64,000 nt of DNA from NCBI RefSeq assembly GCF_008329715.1, contig NZ_VTSR01000008.1, positions 186,001-250,000 of the forward strand, in the 5' to 3' direction. This document shows positions 1 to 7,487 of the stretch, piece after piece. Positions within the stretch are counted from its first letter, which is position 1. Each line of letters opens with the position of its first letter. This stretch comes from Gimesia chilikensis. Its GTDB lineage: Bacteria; Planctomycetota; Planctomycetia; Planctomycetales; Planctomycetaceae. The notes under the pieces were generated by a model. It searched no databases. It had not been told where the DNA came from and was given only the letters and a program-made list of their open reading frames with translations. A program made the position numbers and the translations under genes.

Positions 1-419
1 ACCTCAGCGTACCCGGACCAGATGCGAACGCCGTGCCTATTTGCCGATTAATCTCTAAGAGCAAAATATATATACACTTAAGAAATTACACCCAAATAAC
101 GACATGTCAGGTTTGCTGCCGGACAGTCGTGCGCGATTCAAATTCGCTGCCATATTGGCAGCGCCAGCACATTCACGTTCCGAGGCATCCGATCCAGAGG
201 CAGTCTGAATAATCTGAGAGAAAACCAGGGAATTCAAATTGACACAGATGTTAAAATAGGTAATATCGCTACAAATCCAACCCATTGACATTCCTGAGCT
301 CTCAATCAGGGGCTGATCTTCTCAAATCAGCGGCGGTTCACACCGCTCCACTCTTATTCAAGATCCTCGCACACTCTCTCTCTGTTTCAATCACGATCCA
401 TAACAGGAGACCGAGAGAC
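1..419. other. Left-edge stretch without a supported gene
   Basis: No convincing coding sequence is visible. Two short plus-strand frames run in from the left edge and stop at about 51 and 58; either could be the C-terminal tail of an upstream gene, but they are too short to identify. A 78-codon minus-strand frame (55-291) has unconserved-looking composition and no ribosome binding site. The right part is probably the leader of the TPR gene that starts at 420. Confidence 0.4.
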
Positions 420-1283
420 GTGCCTGAGCCATATTCCTCTACATCTAACAACAACAGCCCCTACCTGAATCTGAATACCCTGATCCAGCATGCACGTGAA
501 CTGGCATCACAGGGAAAGTTCGGCGAGGCCCGTGCACTTTTTTATGCAGACGAATTTGAGGGACCAGACTGGCAACGCCAGCTGGGACTGGGGGAATTTC
601 TCTTGTCGACGGGCCAGACTGCTGATGCGATAGAACCATTCTCGCTGGTCCTGGATTATGCACACCAGACCGATGAAAAATCACTTCGCTCAGTTGCCTG
701 CCACAACCTGGCGATCGCCTATCGTGAACTGGGATATTCGCAACTCGCGGCCCAGTTTCAGCAATATTCGATCGCCTGGGGGGACCTTCGCTCCGCTGAT
801 CATCAGACTCTCGAATCAGAAATCCATCATTTGTCCGAACATGCAGCCTGCGATCTGACAGGCAGGGCAAACGACGCGATCTTGCAGCAGGACTATCAGC
901 TTGCCGAACAACTACTGAACATTTCGCTTGGCCGAGAGATACTCGACGGCGATGCGGATGCCCAGGCCGCAGACTGGGGCAACCTTGGTATCTTACAGGG
1001 TTTACAAGGGAACCATCTCCGCGCTATCGTCTACCTGCGTAAGGCATATCAACTCCATCAACAGACGCAAAACCATTCTGCCCTGGGACAGGACCTGATC
1101 CATCTTGCGGAAGTTTTCCAGTTAACCGGTCGCCTGAAACGCGCCGCACGTTGCCTGCAGCGGGCAATCAACTGTTTCTCCCAATGCAACAGCCAGGGGA
1201 ACGCGGAACAAGAGGCGTGCGCCCGTTTACATGAATTGCAACGATTACTCGCCGTCCAGCAGCATGATCCTTTGCTGAACTGA
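420..1283 (+). CDS. Tetratricopeptide-repeat protein
   Basis: Predicted cytoplasmic protein of 287 residues made largely of helix-turn-helix TPR-type repeats. Examples are the segment around ARELASQGKFGEARALF near the N-terminus and the stretch with WGNLGILQGLQGNHLRAI further on. Such proteins are protein-protein scaffolds; no catalytic motif is seen, so the partner is unknown. I chose the GTG at 420 because AGGAG sits about ten bases upstream and because the preceding in-frame 45 codons from 285 look like translated leader. There is no signal peptide or membrane segment. It stands alone ahead of the zinc-ribbon membrane protein gene, about 200 bases away. The TPR assignment is fairly safe; any specific role would be a guess. 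Confidence 0.75.
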   Translation: MPEPYSSTSNNNSPYLNLNTLIQHARELASQGKFGEARALFYADEFEGPDWQRQLGLGEFLLSTGQTADAIEPFSLVLDYAHQTDEKSLRSVACHNLAIAYRELGYSQLAAQFQQYSIAWGDLRSADHQTLESEIHHLSEHAACDLTGRANDAILQQDYQLAEQLLNISLGREILDGDADAQAADWGNLGILQGLQGNHLRAIVYLRKAYQLHQQTQNHSALGQDLIHLAEVFQLTGRLKRAARCLQRAINCFSQCNSQGNAEQEACARLHELQRLLAVQQHDPLLN

Positions 1284-1490
1284 CCCGTCAGATCTGTCAG
1301 TAAGAAATTGAGTGACCTTGAATTTCCATGACTGACCACTTGCGAACCGCCCCTGTCTCTGTTGATAATTAGAAAAATGCGCAAGTCCATCCTGTCATTA
1401 CCCATCCCGGTCCCTGGCTGGATCCGTTAACAGGTGGACTCTGCTCAATTTCACTACGAGCGATATCTCTCAACATCTCGAAGGTCATTC

Positions 1491-3284
1491 ATGCCCATTA
1501 AGGTTCATTGCAAAGAATGTGATACCACCTTTTCTGTCAAAGATGAAGCGGCTGGAAAGCGGGTACGCTGCAAAGGATGCGGCTCACCGGTTAAGGTCCC
1601 CTCTGGCGAGAAGCGGAAGAAACGGGCTGCGACTGCCAGCAAGTCAGCGGACACGGATGATTTTCTGGCCAGTTTTGATATCGATAAAATTGAGGACAAG
1701 GAAGCCCGGATCTGTCCCCGTTGTGGACACGATGCGGATGAAGAAGATATTGAATGCTCAAACTGTGGCGTGAATCTGACCACCGGTAGACTGAGTGAAA
1801 AGACCCGTAAAAAACGGAGACGAAAAGGCCCGGCGATCGAAGAGTTCTACTCGAAATCCTGGGGCGATGCTTATACGTTTCTGGGAAACCATAAGGGGCT
1901 GGCAACCAAAACTTTTCTGTATTCGTTTATCGCCAGCACACTCTTCTTCAGTGCCATCTTCATGATGTTCTGGTGCCATCGCACTCCGCCGAGAGCTTTC
2001 TGGGGATTCATTGCCTTTGTCTCCATTATGGCAGTTCCAGGCTGGATCTGGTTTATTCAGACCGAAGTCGTTCGCTACGCCTTGCAGAAGAAAGATAAAC
2101 TCAAACGGATCAACTTTGACTTCTTCCTCTGTTCGGCCCTGGGAATGAAGTTCATTTTCTGGATCGTGCTGTTCAGTCTGCCTGCGCAGGCCGTGTTTGG
2201 CACCATCGGCTATTACTATATCACTAACGGATCGATTCCCATCGGTGCCGCGCTGATTGCCGTTGGTTTCATTCCGACATTTCTGATGTTTCCCCTGGCA
2301 ATGCCTCATATGACTGTGGCCGATTCCACACCGGGCTGGCTGGTTCATAAACTGGGCAGAGTGTTTTTAACTCTCGCGAAACCAGCCTTGTTCTGGTGCT
2401 TTGTCTTCTTTGTCACTACGTTGCCGGCCCTCGGTTGTCTGGCTGCCATCGGAGCCATTTCCGGTAGCGACCTGGATACATTTTTCTCCAACGTTCGCTA
2501 TAACTCGGCCGTCGCTGCAGATAATGACGCGAAAGAATGGGCCGATGAAAACAAGATCGAAGATTTTGTCGAAGGTCCCATGGTTGGCAAAAAGCCAGTC
2601 GAATTGCAGCCCAAAGTGCTGATCTTGCCTTCGATTCTCTGGCTGTTCGCCTGTCTGTTTTATGCCCCGACACTGATTTACAACGCCCGGGTGAATGGCT
2701 TGCTGGCCGTTCACTGCAAACCGGATTTACAACTGATCACCAAACTCGAAGAAGTCAAATACGTTTCGAAAGCGGAACGGGAGAAAACGGGTCCCCCGAC
2801 TCCCCGCTGGCAGCTTTCACTGGTCGGAATTGGGATCGGTGTGGTCGTCGGGATTGCGATGTTCTTCCTGATTCCCCTCATGCCCCTGCTTCTGTTGCGT
2901 GTTCTGCTTATCATCATGGGGGTCGCTCAGATCGGTTGTCTGTTCAATGTGCTCGCCCAGATCAAGCAGAAAGAAGGGCTGGGATTTGCAATTCTGGGTT
3001 TCTTTGTCTCAATTTACGCATATGTCATGGGCTGGATCTATGCCAAGAAAGACAAGGAAATCGGTGGCACGATGATGCTCTGGACCCTGTTTTTCATAGC
3101 GAGTACGCTCACTCAAATTGGACTCGTCTACCATGCCGTCAGCATGATCTTCACTGAATTGAATAATAATGCGAACGCTCAGGCCCCGGAAGATCCGGCC
3201 GCAGAACCCGCCGCTGTTGATGCTGGTGAGGGTCCTGCTGACCCTGCAGTTGATGCAGCACCGGCCGAACCAGCGGTCCCATAA
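1491..3284 (+). CDS. Zinc-ribbon polytopic membrane protein
   Basis: A 597-residue protein of a type common in planctomycetes. It opens with an MJ0042-like zinc ribbon (CKEC then CKGC, residues ~7-31), then a basic linker, then a second ribbon (CPRCG then CSNCG, ~residues 79-98). About eight hydrophobic segments follow, and the tail is rich in Ala, Pro, Glu and Asp. The ribbons are presumably cytoplasmic and the rest lies in the inner membrane. No transport or enzyme motif is recognised, so the function is unknown. The start at 1491 (MPIKVHC) places the first ribbon at the very N-terminus, as is usual in this family; a further 19 codons upstream from 1434 are open but look like leader. Confidence 0.8.
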   Translation: MPIKVHCKECDTTFSVKDEAAGKRVRCKGCGSPVKVPSGEKRKKRAATASKSADTDDFLASFDIDKIEDKEARICPRCGHDADEEDIECSNCGVNLTTGRLSEKTRKKRRRKGPAIEEFYSKSWGDAYTFLGNHKGLATKTFLYSFIASTLFFSAIFMMFWCHRTPPRAFWGFIAFVSIMAVPGWIWFIQTEVVRYALQKKDKLKRINFDFFLCSALGMKFIFWIVLFSLPAQAVFGTIGYYYITNGSIPIGAALIAVGFIPTFLMFPLAMPHMTVADSTPGWLVHKLGRVFLTLAKPALFWCFVFFVTTLPALGCLAAIGAISGSDLDTFFSNVRYNSAVAADNDAKEWADENKIEDFVEGPMVGKKPVELQPKVLILPSILWLFACLFYAPTLIYNARVNGLLAVHCKPDLQLITKLEEVKYVSKAEREKTGPPTPRWQLSLVGIGIGVVVGIAMFFLIPLMPLLLLRVLLIIMGVAQIGCLFNVLAQIKQKEGLGFAILGFFVSIYAYVMGWIYAKKDKEIGGTMMLWTLFFIASTLTQIGLVYHAVSMIFTELNNNANAQAPEDPAAEPAAVDAGEGPADPAVDAAPAEPAVP

Positions 3285-3573
3285 TCACGGAAATCGGCCT
3301 CAGTCGGTAGTCGCTGGTTGACAGCCCTGTCTGGTTGTTTACAATAAAGTCTGTATTGACCGCTCTTCCCTCCTGCTCATCCAGCGGGCAACCAGAGTGG
3401 GTACTCCTGATTCAGTTCCTGAAGCGAGCTGGATTGCCGGGAGCCAGTGACAGTATCCCAATTGTTCTGAACCATACCCACTCATCTCATCGATGCCATG
3501 GCCGTTCACCTTACAGTCCAACTGTTGATCGTGGTACCGCCGGGCATTGGTCACTCCAGAATGACATAGTTTG

Positions 3574-4518
3574 ATGAAACCACAGTCTCACGATCTATTT
3601 GACGAATCGACGATGAGCTTCGGAGATCACCTCGAAGCCCTGCGAATCCACCTCTGGAAGGCATTAATTGGACTGGCGATCTGTGTGGTCCTGGCCCTGT
3701 TTATCGGACATAAAATCGTTGCGGTCGTACGGGCTCCCATCGATTCTGCTTTGAAAGAGTACAACCTGGACAAGCTCCCTGAAGAAGAGTCGCCAGAACA
3801 GCAGAAAAGCATTGAAGACCTGATCGCGAGCCTGAGTGCCCAGGAGAATCCCTCTGCGGAAAACAAGGCGCTGCAGAAAATTCTGCAGGACTATCAGTAC
3901 CGGCTCAATAACCTCGAAGACACGATGGCAGAGCCGGTAACGCTGGCGGTTCAAGAAGCGTTTACCACAATTTACCTCAAGGTCTCTTTTGTCGCCGGAC
4001 TGGTAATGGCCAGTCCCTGGGTGATCTATCAGATCTGGCTGTTCGTGGCTGCGGGGCTCTACCCGCATGAACGCAAGTATGTCTATATCTACCTCCCGAT
4101 CAGTATCTTTCTATTTCTCGGTGGTGCCCTGTTCTGTTTCTATGCGGTCTTTCCGTTTGTGCTCAACTTCCTGCTTGGGTTCAACAAACTGCTGGGCGTG
4201 AATCCACAGATCCGGCTTTCGGAATGGATCAGCTTTGCAATTACACTCCCCCTGATGTTCGGTCTGAGCTTCCAGTTACCACTGATCATGCTCTTCCTGG
4301 AACGCATCTCCGTCTTCGAAGTCAAAGATTACATCGAGAAAACCCGCATGGCCATCCTCGTAATTTCCATCATCTCGATGCTGATGACCCCCGCTGATCC
4401 GATGAGTATGCTGCTGATGATGCTGCCGTTATTGCTACTTTATGGACTGGGAATCGCGATGTGCAAATATTTCCCCAGCGCCAACGCCAGCCCCTTTGAA
4501 TCGCCAGATACCCCCTGA
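3574..4518 (+). CDS. tatC: Sec-independent protein translocase TatC
   Basis: TatC is the core receptor of the twin-arginine translocase, which exports folded proteins across the cytoplasmic membrane. The family signature is clear: a cytoplasmic N-terminus with SFGDHLEALR, six hydrophobic spans, the motif around YQIWLFVAAGLYPHER after the second span, and LMTPADP near the end. At 314 residues it is longer than the roughly 250-residue norm, because the first periplasmic loop (about residues 50-120) carries an extra charged, Glu/Gln/Lys-rich segment of around 60 residues. The ATG at 3574 is preferred over the TTG just before it; an ATG at 3613 (MSFGDHL) is an alternative. No tatA/B is adjacent. 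A plausible client is the Tat-signal protein at 37570-38535. Confidence 0.95.
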   Translation: MKPQSHDLFDESTMSFGDHLEALRIHLWKALIGLAICVVLALFIGHKIVAVVRAPIDSALKEYNLDKLPEEESPEQQKSIEDLIASLSAQENPSAENKALQKILQDYQYRLNNLEDTMAEPVTLAVQEAFTTIYLKVSFVAGLVMASPWVIYQIWLFVAAGLYPHERKYVYIYLPISIFLFLGGALFCFYAVFPFVLNFLLGFNKLLGVNPQIRLSEWISFAITLPLMFGLSFQLPLIMLFLERISVFEVKDYIEKTRMAILVISIISMLMTPADPMSMLLMMLPLLLLYGLGIAMCKYFPSANASPFESPDTP

Positions 4519-4633
4519 AACAGAGGCTGAATTTCCCCTGTTCAGACGGCGCGAGGTTGGACTACAATGCTTTCATCCCGGGGTGAGGATTCCCTGGAAA
4601 AGCGATACTGTACTCGAATCAATGAGGAAGACC

Positions 4634-5311
4634 ATGAGTACCAGCACTGAGCAGGATGCGCCTGTGCCAACCGCCGAGAAACCAGTTCGGCGACATAAAC
4701 TGATTAAATTCTCCCTTCTGGTGTGCGCACTGATTGGTGGCGGAGTCCTGCTCTGGGAGGGCCTGCTGGAAGACCGCCTGGTAGCGAAACGCTTTGGCGT
4801 CGTAGAACCGGGTAAAATCTACCGCAGCGGCCAGATCTCCAGTCACCTGATTGAGCCCGTGTTGCGGGAAAACAAAATCGAAAAGGTCATCGCACTCAAC
4901 GGCAGCGACTTACAGAAGCCTTACCTGAAAACCGAAGTGGAAACCGCTAAGAAACTGCACATCGACCACCAGGTGCTGCATCTGATTGGCGACGGAACCG
5001 GCGATGTTGACGATTACGCGGAAGCGGTTGCTGAACTCATGCGTTGTGAAAAAGCAGGTAAACCGGTTCTGGTCCATTGTGCCGCTGGTGCACAGCGAAC
5101 CGGTGGTGTTGTTGCCGCTTATCGCATGCTGGTCCAGAAAAAGTCCCCTGAAGAAGCGTATCGGGAACTGCTGCTCTACGACTGGAAACCACACAAAGAC
5201 CAGGCACTCATCAATTACCTGAACCAGAACCTGGCAGAGCTTTCCAAACGGCTCGAACAGAAAGTCGACTGGTATGAGCCGCCAGCCGAGATCCCTGTGA
5301 TTGGGAAGTAA
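4634..5311 (+). CDS. Membrane-anchored dual-specificity/tyrosine phosphatase
   Basis: A 225-residue protein with a short N-terminal tail, one hydrophobic span (~residues 26-45) and a cysteine-phosphatase domain. The catalytic P-loop HCAAGAQRTG fits HCxxGxxRTG, with Cys as nucleophile and Arg binding phosphate. The upstream segment KIYRSGQIS resembles bacterial and plant-type atypical dual-specificity phosphatases. The domain probably faces the periplasm if the span is a simple signal anchor, but topology is not settled. I chose ATG 4634 because AGGAAG precedes it; ATG 4622 is also in frame. It lies about 115 bases after tatC in the same direction, so the two may be cotranscribed. The substrate is unknown. 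Confidence 0.85.
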   Translation: MSTSTEQDAPVPTAEKPVRRHKLIKFSLLVCALIGGGVLLWEGLLEDRLVAKRFGVVEPGKIYRSGQISSHLIEPVLRENKIEKVIALNGSDLQKPYLKTEVETAKKLHIDHQVLHLIGDGTGDVDDYAEAVAELMRCEKAGKPVLVHCAAGAQRTGGVVAAYRMLVQKKSPEEAYRELLLYDWKPHKDQALINYLNQNLAELSKRLEQKVDWYEPPAEIPVIGK

Positions 5312-5331
5312 CGCTGTGGAAATGAGCTCTA

Positions 5332-6153
5332 TTACTTCCGCAGATTCGCAAACTGATTGCGGAGATATTCCTGCAGGGTGATGGAGCTTACATCTTTGTT
5401 CTTCCGCAGGGTTTCCCAGTGATGGATCAGGCCACGATCCTTGTGGTCCAGCTTCCAGTGAATTTTATGCTCGGCACGCAGGTGAAGCGGGTCTTCCATG
5501 CGAGTCTGCAGTTCCACTTCGATAGGCAGCTTCTTGCGGCTCCGCAGCTCTTCGTTCAGCGTAATCCGTGATGTCGGGTGCAGCGTGTAAGGATGCAGAA
5601 CGTAATTCAGGCGTGCCATCCAGTCTGCAAAACGCAGGTAGGTTTCCACAGCGTCCTGTTGATCAGGTGTGACGCACTGCACGCGGTAGGTAATCAGCTT
5701 GCTGTCCAGTGTCAGCAGATTTTTATTGTTCTCAAACTGGATATTGAACTGCGGTTCCAGTTGGAACTGCAGTTCGGAGGCAATCTTCTTCCCCTGGCTT
5801 CCCTGAACTTTGAGCTGATCGTGAATGTATTCCTGTGTCTGATGCTGGGCAACGTTGAGCACATTTTTAATTTCATCAAAGTTGATCACGGTTTTAATCA
5901 TCCGCGATTCATTCAGAATCATCAGGCGTTTCCGGGCAGGCTCGAAAATGGTGACTTCTCCGAGTCCGTCGACATGATCGTAAACCTTCTCTGCATGAAA
6001 GATGGAAACACTGCGCGAGACGATTGTCGGATCGACCTGCGGCTGGTGGTGATATACCGTCGTCCGGATGCGAAATTCCTGGGCGATACCGGTATTGCTT
6101 CCCGCAAGCTGCACAACAGCCAGAATGCCTGTGATGAGAAGAGGTCTCCACAT
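5332..6153 (-). CDS. Secreted protein of unknown function
   Basis: A 273-residue protein with an N-terminal signal peptide (hydrophobic LLITGILAVVQLAG followed by a likely cleavage near AQEF). The mature part is soluble, rich in beta-type and charged sequence, and contains repeated references to His and Arg but no recognisable catalytic motif. The segment with EVTIFEPARKRLMILNESR resembles secreted planctomycete proteins of unknown role; that is an impression, not a family match. It converges on the phosphatase gene with only 20 bases between stop codons and has its own upstream region of 400 bases shared with ppk2. Confidence 0.7.
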   Translation of the reverse strand: MWRPLLITGILAVVQLAGSNTGIAQEFRIRTTVYHHQPQVDPTIVSRSVSIFHAEKVYDHVDGLGEVTIFEPARKRLMILNESRMIKTVINFDEIKNVLNVAQHQTQEYIHDQLKVQGSQGKKIASELQFQLEPQFNIQFENNKNLLTLDSKLITYRVQCVTPDQQDAVETYLRFADWMARLNYVLHPYTLHPTSRITLNEELRSRKKLPIEVELQTRMEDPLHLRAEHKIHWKLDHKDRGLIHHWETLRKNKDVSSITLQEYLRNQFANLRK

Positions 6154-6556
6154 ATCAGATATACTTTCCTGATTTGAAACAGATAGACGGAGTGTTACCG
6201 TCGGCAGCAGAAAAGCTGCAACGTTTCAGTCTGTTCAGAGTGAGTGTTTTTGAATGTAATTCGGGTAAGAAATTGAGAGATGAGAGCGGGAGCGTAAAAA
6301 AAAGCCCGTTTTACTGCAAGAGGAAGTTGGCGATCATGGGCCCCGTTCTGTCTTGATAACTTCACAAATCAACCTGAAGCACCGCAGCGCTTATCTCTAG
6401 AAATAAAAGAGACTTACATAACAAAGAACGCCCCTTTTAATTCAAACCCGGCTCACGACCCGAAATCCGGTTCCACTTTTCTCACAGGATCTTCATAATA
6501 AAGTTTACTGTTCATCTCTCTACAGCCGGTATCACTTCAGCAGAACAGGAATCAGC
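6154..6556. other. Divergent intergenic region, secreted protein / PPK2
   Basis: About 400 A+T-leaning bases between two divergent genes, so promoters for both are expected here. A 60-codon plus frame (6174-6356) has no ribosome site and looks random. I could not pick a promoter with confidence and see no phosphate-box-like repeat. Confidence 0.4.
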
Positions 6557-7474
6557 ATGGGCTCGTCCAAAACAGACAAACAGGAACAGGAAGCGGCGCT
6601 CATGCCGGTCACCTGGCATCGGAAACTTCCCCAGGATGTCGTACCGGAAGAAATCCAGAACAAGGTAAAGGCAGCGCATAAACGGGATATCCTCTGCGAG
6701 AAATACCCCTACCGCAAGAAACTGAAACGACCGGAATACGAAGAACAGTTAGTGCCTCTACAGATTGAACTGTTAAAACTGCAGCGTTGGGTCGAACTGA
6801 ATGGCGAACGGATTGTGCTGTTGTTTGAAGGACGAGATGCCGCCGGCAAGGGGGGCACGATCAAACGTTTCACCGAACACCTCAACCCCCGGGGTGCCCG
6901 GGTTGTCGCCTTGCCCAAACCGAGTGATACCCAGCAAGGCCAATGGTATTTTCAGCGATACATCGAGCATTTGCCCACAGAAGGAGAAATCGTCTTCTTT
7001 GACCGTTCCTGGTACAACCGGGGCGTCGTCGAACCGGTGATGGGGTTTTGCCGCCCGACCGAGCACCACACCTTTCTCCGCGAGGCACCACAGCTGGAAA
7101 ACATGCTGGTCAATTCGGGCATTCACCTGTTCAAGCTCTGGTTCTCTGTCAGCCGCGAAGAACAGTACCGCCGTTTCAAGTCACGAGAAACCGATCAACT
7201 TAAGCAGTGGAAACTCAGCCCCATCGACGTCAAGAGCCTGGGCATGTGGGACGAATACACCAATGCCCAGAATGCGATGTTCATGGCGACGGATACCAAA
7301 GCCTGTCCGTGGACAGTCATTCGTTCCGACGACAAAAAGCGCGCCCGGCTGAACTGCATACGATATGTGTTGAACGCGCTTAACTATCCACACAAGGATG
7401 AAAGCCTGGTCTCGGACTATGATTCCGCGATCATCGGGCCCAAGGAAGTCATCTACGACACCAGTGAGTGGTAG
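6557..7474 (+). CDS. ppk2: Polyphosphate kinase 2
   Basis: PPK2 enzymes transfer phosphate between inorganic polyphosphate and nucleotides, usually making GTP or ATP from polyphosphate and NDP. This 305-residue protein is a single-domain member. Its Walker A is GRDAAGKGG (residues 92-100), the Walker B region is FFDRSWYNRG (147-156), and the lid helix with basic residues lies around REEQYRRFKSRE. The length and the conserved WDEYTNAQ fit the single-domain class often called class I. The N-terminal 60 residues form a basic extension. The start at 6557 is supported by AGGAA eight bases upstream. It is monocistronic and followed immediately by a convergent gene. Confidence 0.95.
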   Translation: MGSSKTDKQEQEAALMPVTWHRKLPQDVVPEEIQNKVKAAHKRDILCEKYPYRKKLKRPEYEEQLVPLQIELLKLQRWVELNGERIVLLFEGRDAAGKGGTIKRFTEHLNPRGARVVALPKPSDTQQGQWYFQRYIEHLPTEGEIVFFDRSWYNRGVVEPVMGFCRPTEHHTFLREAPQLENMLVNSGIHLFKLWFSVSREEQYRRFKSRETDQLKQWKLSPIDVKSLGMWDEYTNAQNAMFMATDTKACPWTVIRSDDKKRARLNCIRYVLNALNYPHKDESLVSDYDSAIIGPKEVIYDTSEW

Positions 7475-7487
7475 CCCGATCAGTCTC

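Noticed and set aside
285..419. N-terminal extension of the TPR protein from 285
   Set aside because: The 45 codons have unlikely composition and no ribosome site; the GTG at 420 has AGGAG upstream.
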